DNA of 64,000 bases from Metellina segmentata (Eukaryota; Arthropoda; Arachnida; Araneae; Tetragnathidae): positions 79,715,641 to 79,779,640 of the forward strand of contig OX375872.1 of assembly GCA_947359465.1 (NCBI GenBank), in the 5' to 3' direction. The notes beneath the pieces are model-generated. The model made no database searches. It saw only the letters and a list, made by a program, of their open reading frames with translations, and was not told where the DNA came from. The position numbers and the translations under genes are program-made. Below, one piece after another: positions 1 to 13,300 of this stretch. The stretch's first letter is position 1. The number at the start of each line of letters is the position of its first letter.

Positions 1-400
1 TTTTATTGAATCACATAAGCCCCATTTTGTTCTATGACTTTTTGCTTTCTCTCTGGCAGCTGGAAAATTCCTTTAAATAAATCATTAGGCTTATTTATAA
101 AGAAGTTATCAAGGTGCTGTTTGAGTCTCTGGCGCGTTTAAAGTATGGGGTACCCATACATCGTAGCGGTTTACATATCCAATCTTCTTCAGATGATAAT
201 GAACTGTACTTTTTGGAATATTTAGATTGTGTGATAGTTCCTGAACTATGTAACGTGGATTTTCAGCGATAGCATTTTTTAATAGGTTCTCGTTTACAGA
301 GGATGGTTGTCCAGAGTGGGCATCATCTTCGAGGCTTAAATTTATCAAACGACTTTCGAACTGTGACCTCAGAAACAGCACTATGTCCATATACAGCACA
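1..400 (-). pseudogene. Internally deleted mariner transposase
   Basis: Reading the minus strand from about 399, the peptide has the mariner helix-turn-helix linker (HSGQPSS, then NIPKSTVHYHLKKIGYV and the WVPH box). Where the DDE catalytic domain should start it jumps, in another frame, to the mariner C-terminus (FFINKP, LPERKQKVIEQNGAYVIQ, stop near position 2). About 700 bp of catalytic core is missing, so no active enzyme can be made. The family assignment is by motif order and is fairly secure. The terminal repeats were not located. Confidence 0.75.
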
Positions 401-2866
401 CGTTTTACGTATGACTAACATTTTTTCCTTTCTTAAAATAAAAGCATAATATGACGAAAATGAACTTTCTGTTTCTCCATTCTTAGCACGGCAGTGCAAC
501 AAAAATTATGCCACAACACAGGCTATAATTATGCAGTGTAAGCAGAAAAGACCGAATTTAAACATCTGCTTCAATCAAGGTCACTCCTTATCAGCGGTAG
601 CAAAATAATAACAAAGCTAGCTTCGATTTGAAAACGCACAGACTTTTCCGGATGACCCAACACATCAACATACACTGACGAGCCAAAACATTATGACCAT
701 CCCCATATTTTTCAATGAACTCGTCCAAGGCCAACTAGAAAGACAGGCCCCGAAACCAAAATATCACGTGATCAACTTAGTCGAAGTCTTGGACCGACCA
801 TGGTAAACGGATGGTATGAAGTACATGCTAAGTTACAACTTTTGGACGATTTTATTGCCAAATGTGGTCTTTGTTGTTTTATTCAGTTATATTAATTTTA
901 TGGCAGCCCTAAAGTTTTTCCTGACGATATTACAACACCTGCATCGTAGAACGAACGGAGTAATTTTATTTGGAATTGTTGTACCGCTATTTTTCTCCCT
1001 GATTTCTTGATATTTGCTCCTTGTTTAGGAAATTTTGGACTGTGGAATTTTTCTCACTGGATTGATTTTTATTTTAAAATTGGAGATTGTAAGTTATAAT
1101 ATTTTTGTTTTGCTTATATATATATATATATATTGATTTAAATTTGGTTTTTCTTTGAATCTTTAAATGGTGCAGTTTATGTGGAACGCTATTTTTCTCC
1201 ATGGATTAAATTTGATTTTTGAAATTGCAGATTGTAAGTTACGATTTTCCCCCCTTTTGTTGCTCACTTTCCTTTAATTGATCTGTTATGGCAGTAGTTT
1301 CAGTTTTCGCGCCTTTCGTACAGTTTTAAGGCTTAACCTTATTCAGAAAGAATTCTACAATGCTTCGTTCGTTGGATTGCGTTTGCAAGTAGCGTTTTAA
1401 AAAGTAAAATAAAATATCAGGATATATAAGTAGGAATATATCAATAAGAATAATTTTTAAAGAAGGAAAAATACCTTTTTAATACAATGGAACACATTTC
1501 TAATTTTTCTGTGTGATATTTACTCTAAACATGTCCGTTGTTGTGCGTTGTTTCATCTATCAGAACCAGGTTTTATCTCCTTGATTTTTAAAAATTGTCG
1601 GAAAGATGTTAAAAAGCGAGAGAAAAAAACGCCGTTTAGAAAACCGACCGGATTTCGGACGTCCAGCTTGGATTTGCTGCCATCTTGATTTGGCGGAAAA
1701 AGTTAATTTGGCGACTACCACAGCGGATACTAGATCTCCACCAGTTGCACTTACAGTTCCAGCTATAGCTCGGAATGTAATACTTTAATTCATTGATACG
1801 GTTTCCTTTTCAAATTTCGTTAATGGTCATTCAAGATATTAGTATTGAAGTCATCTATTCACATACAGCAATTAGCGCACATAAGTTAGGAAAAAATACT
1901 CCAAATTAATTTACAATTCTGCCTTAAAGATGTTTTGAAGAAATTGTTTTTTAAGGAAGGTGATTAAAATTAGCTGTTGTACAATTTATCATCTTGTATT
2001 AACATCTGACTTTTGTTTTAATTTGATCTATGAAAAGATAGATTACTGAACATTAGTTTCCATTTGTTCTAGTTGTTTAATTGCAAGAATTCTATTTTAA
2101 TTTGTGTTAATACTTATACTAGCTATGAGGAATGATGTAATGACTGACTCCTTACCCTATGCTTTTGTATTCCATTTTTTTCGTTGAACAAAAATATTTG
2201 ATAGTGAGAGATAAATATTGTTTTCTTTTGTATTATAAATATACATTTTGTTTTGTTATAATTGTGCTATCTCTTTAAATACGTCAATTTTTTCACTACA
2301 TGTGTTACATTGTATGAATAAAATTTTACTAAAATAAAGAAATATCTGAACATTATTTTGTCTCTAGTTGTAATTTTCTGTAATATACTTTAGAGTAAAT
2401 TATAATTAAAAATAGTTTTCCTTCCCTACTAACTAAATGTATTTAAAACAGTACATTTCAGTGGAGTGTTTGTCAAATTGGGTCCGTGCTTGGTACCGAT
2501 CGTCAGAAAATATTAGAAAGAAAATGAATTAAAACTAGTAAAATATATGGTACATGCTTTTTATTTTATGCTTATTTTTAACTATTTTTCTTACGTTTCC
2601 TTTTATAACAACAATTTTTTTATCAGGCATATTTTATTTTAATAAGGACTGCAAAAAAATATTACAAAAAACACCAGTGCGCTGTCTGAAAAGTTTGTGA
2701 AATGCTGGTATGGTTTCGTGTATTTTTTCTGGATGATCAACTGTAATAGACATCTAGTGTGTATATTATGAATATTCTTTTGAAAAAGGGGCAAATAACC
2801 TGAGTTTAAAAAAATAAAAATGCTACATATCGGGTATTATCCGCGCAACGGCGATATGCAATTGAT
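401..2866. other. Unassigned AT-rich DNA with repeat scraps
   Basis: No gene is recognised. The stretch includes a Tc1-like end at 671-800, a short (TA)n run near 1111-1132, and three imperfect copies of a segment built on 'tatttttctcc' near 980, 1050 and 1185. An open frame at 1606-1788 (+) encodes a basic 60-residue peptide without a recognised domain; it could be chance. Confidence 0.4.
671..800. mobile_element. Tc1-like transposon terminus fragment
   Basis: The sequence opens with tacactgacgagccaaaac, a typical end of arthropod Tc1 elements. Its inner part (ctcgtccaaggccaactaga) reappears inverted near 2945-2975, just before the Tc1 coding relic at 3042. The two pieces may be ends of the same family; whether they belong to one copy is uncertain. 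Confidence 0.5.
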
Positions 2867-2869
2867 TCA

Positions 2870-3425
2870 ACGAGTGGAGATCGGTAGAAGTTCGACTAAG
2901 ATGGTCACGTGACTTTCTTTCTCGTCGTTAGTTTCGGGGCGTCTTTTTAGTTGGCCTTGGAACTCGTCTGGATGACGTGAAGGGCACGTGATTAAGTGAG
3001 AATGGTATTTAACTGCTGCTGGAGAAGGTAAGTAATTATTCTTGCACTTACTTTTGCGAGTGATGGGAAAGGTTGCTGATCTAAGCGAATTTGATAGAGG
3101 GCAGATCGTAATGACCCGACCACTCGGAATGAGTATCATTGAAACTGCACGACTGGTAGGTTGTTCACGATCTGCCGTTGTTAGTATTCATGCGAAGTGG
3201 ATAAATGACGGTGACATCAGCAGTAGACGTCAAGGTGTTGGTCGTCCACGCGTCATCAAAGAAAAAGGATGTCGGAGACTTTCCCGCTTGGTAAAGCAAA
3301 ATCGGCGCGAGACAGTGGTTCAGCTGACAGCATAATAAAGGTCAAAAACGCAAGTGTTTCGGCGGACACTGTTGGATATGGGACTGTGCAGCAGACTCCC
3401 ACTCGTGTGCCTCTGTTGACCAAGC
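2870..3425 (+). pseudogene. Tc1-family transposase, N-terminal relic
   Basis: From the ATG at 3063 the frame gives [17 protein letters not shown], followed by a helix-turn-helix ([15 protein letters not shown]) and the RRQGVGRPR linker. This is the paired-like DNA-binding half of a Tc1 transposase. The frame stops at 3335; a shifted frame continues the relic (VRVP-type motif as TRVPLLTKRH) to about 3430. The DDE domain is absent and a 27-bp minisatellite follows. The 5' flank from 2870 resembles the family's terminal region. Confidence 0.8.
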
Positions 3426-3448
3426 GTCATTATCAATGTTTCTAGGTT

Positions 3449-3592
3449 AATGAATTTTTCAATATTTTTTGTATCAATGAATTTTTCAATATTTTTTGTA
3501 TCAATGAATTTTTTAATATTTTTTGTATCAATGAATTTTTCAATATTTTTTGTATCAATGAATTTTTCAATATTTTTTGTATCAATGAATTT
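3449..3592. repeat. 27-bp minisatellite, about 5.3 copies
   Basis: Five nearly identical 27-bp units (aatgaatttttcaatatttt plus tttgtatc-type ending) run from 3449 to 3583 and a partial unit follows. Because 27 is divisible by three, the array is open on both strands and encodes a nine-residue repeat in each direction (MNFSIFFVS on plus). The open frames are by-products of the repeat, not a gene. Confidence 0.95.
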
Positions 3593-4234
3593 AATGCATT
3601 TTGATATTTTCAATGCTAAAGAATATGTATATTTTGATATTTAAAATAAGTTAAAAAAATTATTCATGAACAGCAGAAAGGTGGCCAATTGTTGGATATT
3701 CTCCTGTTCTTTCAACTGTTTAACTGTAGCAAATCTGGCCTTATTTGCATATGAAACGCCCATTTAATTTGATTGGTTAGAGACCTATATATATAAGCGA
3801 AGTTAGTTTATATTCTTATCTCATCGATCCAAATACTGGACATTTGTATGTTATTTTATAAGTTGGCTGTTTTAATGTATGGTATACATTTTTAATAAAC
3901 TTTTAGGTCTCACCTTTGCTGTATATTTTTTAAACTGTGCAGTATTTTGCATCCTGCACTCCGCACCTTTACTAGATTTTTAGCCCATTTATTTAATATA
4001 TAACATTTTAAAACTGAAGCAAGAGAAAATAGAACATTTATTATTTTATTTTGAAAGAATTCAGATATACAGAAGACACAAATCAATTTAAAAAAATCCC
4101 ATCATACATAGTTTATATAAGATATTTGCATCATGAAAGCAGAAAGTTGATACAAATTAGTTTTTTATATAACACACATTTATTACTTGATTGAAACAAC
4201 ACAAATAAAAATTCTTCTGGATACATCTTAAAGT

Positions 4235-4380
4235 TTACAATTTATACTTTTGTATTAACTGAACAAGTATGTAGTTAGGAATAAGAAATTTATGAGCAAG
4301 AACTTCATTTGTCATTGGGCTTGTTTCTTTTCCACTTTCAAACCATTCTTCAATAGCCTGTTTCTCATAACTGTAGCCAT
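4235..4380 (-). CDS. WDSUB1: WDSUB1 exon 9: U-box and stop
   Basis: The last exon encodes [14 protein letters not shown], then TSPMTNEVL and a C-terminal helix, ending QKYKL and TAA at 4237-4235. DGYSYE and TSPMTN are U-box core motifs. The acceptor is TTCTTATAG/ATGGC. Several AATAAA-type signals on the minus strand follow between about 4195 and 4030; I cannot tell which is used. Confidence 0.93.
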
Positions 4381-7300
4381 CTATAAGAAAAAATTTATGA
4401 GTACAGGAATTGGATATAGAGTTCTCAAATATTAAAAAAAATCTTCCACAGTATTTTTAATAAGTGGAAAAATATTTAACATGTTCAAACATAGGCTGGA
4501 TATTATTTTCCTAGAGTTTGCTTTTTATAAGCATTCAAACAAAAATATACAGTGCATGTATACCTGCTGCAACAACTGGACTTCTCATCACTTCATGAGT
4601 AATAGGACAGCAAAATTCAGTAAGCACCAATTCATTCTCTGTCTCGGACATTACATGTTGCCAGAGAGGATTTCTAAGACATTGAATTCCACGAAGAATT
4701 TTGCTTCTTTGACCCAAGCTTTCTATAGTTAACACAAAGATTTAAAATTTGAGTGCATATTATATGTAATACATATTAGAATTTTAAGGGAAGTAGTATT
4801 AAAGAATAAGACAAAACGTAGCATATTTATACATTACTGGCTAATGCTAGTGACTCATGCTACATCAAAAGCACAATTCTGAACAAACAAAGGAAGAAAA
4901 ATTCTACTCTCTAAGCATTACTCATTAAGTGTGTTTCTCAAGAAATCTAACCTTCATGTAGAGAAAAATAATACTGTTCTAGACAGGTAAAACCCTCATA
5001 TCTTGAAATGTATGACTTAAGGATTTCACATGTATAAGCATGTTTCATTTAACATATTTAACAAATGTAATTTTTAATAGGAATAAATACATTTTAAACT
5101 AACCTATTTTCATGACAGTCAGTAAATTTTCGTGATTCAAATACATTAACTCTTTGCCATCAATAGCATTTGACTGGAATGTTTCAACTAATTCATCTAG
5201 TTTTAATGACTTGAGCCAATTTTCAACTTCATCAACAGTCCACGACAAATAGCTTTTTCGAGATGTTAAATTGTTGCTTTTTTTTTTATTAACAGAAGAT
5301 TCAGCAGCTGAATGTAAAAGTGTTTCTTTGTCTAAAGCCCACACCACAACTATTTTATCATTGGAGCCTGTTGCTAAGAGACCTGAGTGGGAAAATGCAC
5401 AACAGGTGACATACCTAGAATATTTAAAACAAAGTTAAAATATTTCCATACAGACATGTATACAGTAGAAGTATCTATTAGTCAACACATAAAAAGGAAA
5501 TAACTTGCAGTCGATTTTAACCATAGAAAACTTATCATTTGTAAAATTTGTACTTCATGTGTCGATTATTATTTCTAGAGTTTAGCTCTTTAGAGTTAAA
5601 ATTAGATTTCCTAGAGGGAATTTAGGTGGAAAATAGTAGTAATATAAAAAATACTATATAAAATATAGAATGTAAAATAAAATTTTCAAACTTATAAACT
5701 TGATATAAATTATTATAGAAGTCAGCGAAATAATTTATATTCTTAAAAAAATTATTTTCTAATTCAGTTTCAGGCTACTAAAATTGAATCTGGAAAGAAA
5801 TGAAAAAAAAAATAGCCTATTTTTCTAAAATGTATTATGTATAATGTGTATTATAAAATATAAATGTGTATTATAAAATTTAAATGTGTATCATAAAATG
5901 TAAATTTGTATTATAAAATGCAAATGTGTATTATAAATTTAAAATTTGAACAAATTTTTTCAAAGAATAGTAACAAACAGAAAATGCTTTAAAATAAAAT
6001 GGAACACATTCATAAACATATGGGTTACCTATAAAACTTTTAAAATAATAATTTTATATCAATTTAGTGGTCAGATATGGGGTATCGCAATATATGGTGG
6101 AATAGGTAATTTTTACAATTCATCTTGGTTTTAAATTTCTCAGACAAAAGCCTTAACTTAACATAAGTACTTATTAATTAACAGCTCTTTTGTCATTATC
6201 TTACATAGTCTGAAAGATAGGATCGTATTTCCTACTTTTACAGTAGTTTGACTTACTTTATATCTTAAAATGTTGAAACAAGCGTCTTATCTGAGAATCA
6301 ACATATTCATTATGAATACTTTCACTTAAAAAAATCTATTGACTATTTTATTTATGAAATTTCCCAAAACAATAATGAAGTGAAATTATTTTCGATTCTG
6401 TAGTTTTAAATTTAAAAAAATAATAACTAGGTGTAAGTTACAAAATTATGAATTCTGCTATTCACTTTAAAATTTAATAGTAAAGGTAATCCCCCCCCCA
6501 TTTATTTTGAACTAAAGATGTTAAAATAAAAAAAATTGAGGCTTGCATGTTTAAAATTTATTTGTTTGAAGATGACATTGCTTCACGGGGCCCTTTTCTA
6601 CTCTTGTAATTTTATAGCATTAGATGAATATGCCTGAGCACTTGGAAGAAAATATTTTCCTCAGCAATTAACAAATTAAGTGCTTGTAACCATTCATTTT
6701 GCTGTACAGCAAAAAATGTAGAAAGTATTTAATATCAGAAGATTGATGAAAATTTATTTTGAAAATATTACACACAAAAAGGCACAATGGTATTATATAA
6801 AAAGTAAGTTCAGAATGTGTATTTACTGGACAGGAATGCACACACATATTGGAGTATAAGAAATGTGAAATATGACAAGGTTCCCAAAATCAAGTTGCAA
6901 AGATTCCATTACATACATGGTTCCTTAGAGCAAAATAATATCACACTACATATCAATTGTGCCAAGAATGTAAAAAAAAATCTTCCAATTGCAATTTATT
7001 TACTGCTTGTACTTTGTCTTTTACAAAATGGTTGAAAGCGTTCCTCATGAACAAAATATGACAGTAAATAGAAACTTCAGATTCTGGTTTCTGCTTTTAG
7101 ATTTCCTGTATTTCTTCTTTAGAACAGAAAATAGTAAGAAAGCAATGAGATAAAAGATGGTGGAGATGAGGTAAAATATAAGTTACTTACAGTAACTCAA
7201 TGAATGTTCTCTCAACATATCTGAAATATTTTCAGGGGTGGTGAAGAGGAAATCCAAATCATTAACCACCCTTTACCTTCTAAAAGGTGGTTACACGTAT

Positions 7301-10300
7301 TTCAATAAAATAATTAACACTAAAAACAATTATATTTTTGCAGGAATGATTTTCTTTAGGGATACCAGGTATTTTAAGTAGCATATAAAATGGAAATATA
7401 GGGCTTGTTTTTGGGCACCAGTTCATCTTAATCTAGTTTTGTTAAACTATAAAAGATAGTACCGTTATTATAGCAGATGAAAAAATTCAAAAAGAAAACA
7501 TATTGTTTCCGAAATTTGATGGCGATATCAGGCATATTAGGAAACAAGCTTAATGTCATGTCAGATGTTCCTCAGCTCAAGAATAAAGTATCAAGTTATA
7601 AAAATATCAACTATTTAATGCTCAAACATATCAGTTATTGTTGAAAAGTGAATTTTTTTCTGTTTACTCTGAAAAGCTACTCTTCTTCGATTCTTTGCTT
7701 TTTAATGAGCCTTTGTCTCATTGGGAGCAGCCATGCAGGGAAGCCAGTTTTTAAAATTTTTTATTTGTTTAAATTAATTAGAATCAATTGCACTTATAAG
7801 AACATAACATATCTATACATAGAATAACTAAGAACATTGAAACATATCTATGCATGAGGAATCCAGGCGAAATAATTTGTTTTAATCTTTTAAAAGTATA
7901 TGAAGAATTGGAAAAGCTTACCTACTATGACCTTCCAACCTTTGCATAGCTTGTCCAGTTTTCTGTAAAAAGAATTGTAAAACAATTTAATTAAAAAAAG
8001 CATTTTACAAATCTTAAAACTGATATGAGAAGTATACAATACTTTGTTCAACTAAGCACATTTAGCCAAAAATAAATACAATATTTGCCAATAGGTTGTT
8101 TCTCATTTGATGATAAAGTTTCTAACATTTGAGGTTTTTGGATATTCAAGAAATTTTCTTTCTAAAGGTAAATATTGAAAATGTTCACAATGTAAGTTTT
8201 ATTTTACTCACAGATAATGATATATTTGCTCAATTTTTTTGATGAAAAAATGTTTTAAATAAAAGATTTTTATAGTTCATTCAGATAACTTCCTATCTTT
8301 TTAAGGCTAAAATCAAATTAACCTTCAATGACTCCAACAAGTATCAGTATCAATATAAAAAAATCTGTACTTTTGTATAAGATAGTAAAATTTGTAAATA
8401 ATTAAGCCTTGGTATTAAATCTGTATTTATCATAGAGCCTGACCCATCAGCAAAATAAACAGGGGTTTGGTAGCAATCGCCATAACTTTATAAGTTGCAA
8501 TTTCAATTCTAAAATTTTATGACGAATATCATTATCAACATGCTGTTTTGAAAACTTCTCTATTTTTGGGAGTGCTTCTTTTAAAGTCATAAGAATCATA
8601 AAATAACCATAATAAAGTCCTCATGATTGAAATGCATCAAATACAAGAAATGCTTGCATAGTAATATATAAGTGAATCTGTATTCTGATGGGAAGTATAG
8701 TTAAGTATTAAATATAGGTATGTATAGGTAATTAAGATATAAATAAGACACATGTATAGATAAAATTTTAATGCAATTTGTTTTTACATTCAGTGAAACG
8801 TAATAACTTTTATATAATTGAAGTTTCAAAGGTAAGATGTGTAAAATGTCATTCACAACAAAAACTTTAGATGATAAAGCCTTAGCATTAAATTTGTTTT
8901 ATTTTATAGATTAAATCTTTTCTTTTTTGCATTAACCATCACTTCATAATTCTCATTACTTGAAAAATCAATAGGTACATTAAGAGTACTTGGTAAATAA
9001 CAAAAATATAATGTTAAGCTAGTCTCCCTCTTTAAAAAATGTCATTCTTGTACAACAGATTTAACCACTTCAGTACATTTGACAACTGAGACTTGTCATG
9101 CACTTGTTTTGCCAAAGTTACGGATGACAAGTCTAATTCATTATTCAAACTAGGGCAAAATTAAACACATACATTCTTGTTCATGGCAAGAGTGATTGTT
9201 GTTATGAGACTTTGCTTGAATCAAATTATTCAATTGTTCTCTACAAAAGTACACTTTATTTGATATGACTCCACACATAGAAATATTTACACGGCTGTGT
9301 TATCAGACATTCTTTTTGGGGATGAACGCTGAGATCCGAAGCTGTGCGATCTCTCTCATACTGTTGCCATTCTTATCAAACGAAATTATACGAAAATATA
9401 ACAGTAACTAGTGTGCAAACGATAATACAAAAATATAACGGTAATTCGTGTGGAAACAATAATACGAAAATGTAACAGTAATTAGTGTGCAGACCATAAT
9501 ACGAAAATATAACAGTAACTAATGTGCAAATGATAACCCAAACTACTTTTTCAAATAAATCTGTACCCAAGGGGTTAAGTAGATACTGTAAAATACAATT
9601 CCTAAATATATGCACAAGATGTTATTAAATTAAATAAAAAAACAGTACAATAATAGTATTTAATACAATATCTATTCAAATTAAGTTGAAGAAAGTGTTT
9701 GGACACCTGATTGTCAAAGGGAAAACACAATTTTTGATCAAGTGATTTGTATTAAGAGTATAAGTTTTGACAGATAATAAAACTTTGGAAAATCCGTGAA
9801 GGGACTATCACAAGATCAAGAGAAGGGTTCTCATTTGAATTTGGTTTAGCAGGAGCAAAGTTCTGGATATTTGCCAAGTCCAGCTGGTACTAAGTTCATT
9901 GGTCACTCCTTCAATGAAAACAAATCTTATTGAAAGAGGAATCAGATTTTTAGTTGTTTCGACCTTATGGTCATTGCAAGGTAGTACGAATGCTTAGTGA
10001 ACATTACCAATTGCAAGTCTGCGAAATACAGTGAAAGTAGTATGATAATTTGGAGTGGTATATCGGATGCAGACTTGAAAGACCATTGGGGTTCCTATGA
10101 CTGAGAGCACAAATGCTGAGATGGACTTGGGATACACGAAACAGTACAGTTCTAGTATTTAAGAGAGGGGCTACACATCTATCAGTATAACATGTAATAT
10201 CTTATTGCAAGGTCTGTCATTAGTGGTTTTATGACTCAAGCAAGAACATACTCTGGTCTGAGAGATGATCTGAATTTATAAAAGAGGTCCTTTAAGATCA

Positions 10301-13300
10301 CAAAAATGGAGGCTATCATCTCTTTATCAACACGTCCCATTTCCCAGCTGATGTTAAGTACTCTGTTGAAGGATAAACAGCACATCAAATATTTGCCTGC
10401 TTTTCTTGAGCTGGACTTAAGGGTAAACATGTCTTACTTACATTTCAAAAATCTATCTCAGACAGTGAAGGTATTTTCCAGTAGGATTGTGTTTTGTCTG
10501 AAAAGTTCTATTGGTGTTATTTATGTACAATACTTGCTAGTAGATGCCAGAAGAGAATACGTTTTGGTCATGTGACCCAAAAATTTGTTTTATGTAAATC
10601 AAGTTTAAAAGAACATTAGTATCTAAAGCTATTTTTTAGCATTATTTTCTGTATTCAGACCTAATTCTATTGGACATATGCTCAAGATTCTGAATAGACA
10701 GATTTTAAAGAAATTTAAAATGATCACTGTTTGGATGCTTAAGTATTTTATTTTAGTGATTTTGATTCCTTCCCTGAGTTAGAAATTGATTCAAATAGTG
10801 AAACTTTGAGAAAAACAAGAAAATAATTTGTGATCCAATTTTTGCATCTTTCAGATAATGAAGCATTCAACTCGGACATGCATCCAAATCCAAAGCTACA
10901 TAAAATTTGGTCATTGTTGGATTGCTTAAAAACCAACTTTATGAGTGCATATTCTCTCATAAAGAACATTTCCATCAATGGAAGTTCAAAAGGTTGTCTT
11001 GGTTAGGTGCAATACATGCCACTGAAACAAGCTAAATTTAGTATCACGTTTTTAGGTTATGTAAGATCAAATCAGGATATGTATGGTCATGTATCATTTA
11101 CGCAGGCAAGGGGACATTAATATATATAAGGATTTGCCTTTATCAACTCCAAGTTGTGATAATGATGATGCACCCTACCATGAACAAAAGACATTACATA
11201 ACTGATATATGAGTTTAAACTTCACTACAATTAGCTAAGATCCTTATAAGGTACAAAACCACTATCTATAACAGTTACACCAAACAGAAAGGGAAAACCA
11301 TAGAAATTTAAAAAAAACATGGATAAATTTCTGCACACGAGTCTCTCAGAAGCCAATGCGGTTAAGTCCATTTTTATATTTTCTGATATTTTTCTAAATT
11401 TTAATGGAAAAAATAATATTATTTTTAGTTATTAGTATTTTCTATTAGGATTTACTCGTTGCTTCATTTTTTCTTGGTCAGAAAGCCTTTCTTTTTACAG
11501 CTGCAGAATATGTTGTATAATAATTTCAGAAGTTATTGTGAATAAGTCACCTTTTTTTCAATTTATTTTATATAAATTTTGATACAAAAACTAAATTCTT
11601 CTTCAGTTGGGTTGGTAACTTTGAGGCAATTTGTAAACAATTCTTTGAAAAAAGTGTAAACCAGAAAATAATCCGTAATGTGACTTACGTTTCTACCAGT
11701 TCTGAAGTTGTATTTGCGAATGCTTCCTTACATTACAACATCAACTGATGAAACACAGAACCATCTCAAACAATCTTTTACAAAAAATTCTTACGTTTTT
11801 ATTTGCACATCCTGTACATATAGCAGAGCCTAACCTTTTATAAAAAGACTTTATATACTTTTCTGATCTAAATTAATAAAAAAAAAATTAAAAAAAAAAA
11901 CCAATGCATTAATAAAAAATAATTTTCTCAATTTTTGTTTTCTGGATTTAACCGCACTGGCTTCTGAGCGACTCATAAAAAAAGGAAAAATTATGATTAT
12001 GCAGCAGAAGGATAGGATGGATATATCTTTCCTCAAAAGTACATAATACGAATGTTGTTGCAATTGAACAGAAAAAGTGACTGTTTACCTAAAATGCGGA
12101 ATGCCAACTTCACAGAGTAAGTTAAATTTTAAAAGTTAATTTTAGAATAGAAGTTACTGCATAAAAATTCTTTTGAGTATACTTTTTCATTTATCAAGCA
12201 CTAGCAGGCCAGCATGGTGTTGCTCGTGATAGTTCTTTTCGCGTCCTTACTGATACTGAAAACATTAAAAACAAAAAACGATTTTAAGGCTATACTTTCA
12301 AAAAGAAACCAAAACGATAAAAATTAACTATACCAAAGAGTCTTATATAAAAATATTTTTTAAAATATTGCTATACTTTCAAAAAGTCAAAACCAAAGTA
12401 AACAGAAACAAACAATTGCATAAATGATAAATTAAAAAAATTTGTGGCTTTGCACAAAATTTGGACTACCTGAGGTATTTGATAAGGTGTAAAATTTCCC
12501 AGATTTCAAATCCGTTGAAATGTTCACTCTATCTTTACTGATCACAAAAATAGGAAACCTACCCCCCCCCCCAATAGTCCTTTTTGTGTTTGTAATGAAT
12601 ATCTTCATCAAATGCAGCCAAATTTGTATATAAAAAATATAAAAGTTACAATTGAAAAATTATTTAAAGAAAATCACATTTAAGGTATTGATTTGGTGTA
12701 AAACTTTTACTCTATCTTTTAAACTTTACTAATGAACTAAAGAATAAAAAAGAAATAAATGCCAGTCAAATATTTTTATTTGTTTTGTTTCACTGGAATT
12801 GTGTTTGCGCCCAGGAAATGAAATAAATAACAAATAAATGTCAATAAATTAATTAAAAAATTTCTAGATTAAATTTTAAAATTTGGGCTTTGAGGCCTAT
12901 TCAGTCACATTTAGGACTATCTGTGTTCCAAATTTCATTAATGTAAGTGCAATAGATGTGTCTGGACACATCCATATGACAGAGACAGACTTCCTTTTAT
13001 AATAATAGAGATAAATGTAATGAACTATCCAATTTAAAAAATTCAAACTCAAAACTAAACAGTGAAGGGGTTTCCAAAAACTGATTCATAACATTGTCAA
13101 ATTTCAATAAAAGCAACATTTTGTAAAGTGTTCTGGTGTTTTTTACTTTTACTAAAGACTTTTTACAACACAGTGTAACTTAACATTAGAACAAATATAG
13201 TTTTACCTACTAACGTAGCATGATATTTTAGGTAAAAAAAATTGACAACTCTAAATATAAAAAATTAATTTTATTTATAAATTTAAAAAAATTTGATTAG

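Noticed and set aside
1606..1788. Possible host exon encoding a basic 60-residue peptide
   Set aside because: No homologous domain is recognised, and no matching exon with compatible phase was found nearby.
3320..3644. Nine-residue repeat proteins on both strands
   Set aside because: They are by-products of a 27-bp minisatellite without start context or a recognised domain.
9386..9533. Regular repeats that might be a CRISPR array
   Set aside because: The units are contiguous with no unique spacers, the DNA is eukaryotic and no cas genes are present.
10306..10575. 89-residue open frame near the piggyBac relic
   Set aside because: No match to piggyBac motifs in this frame. Nearby IIWSGIS resembles a Tc1 WGGIS box, but too little follows to call it.
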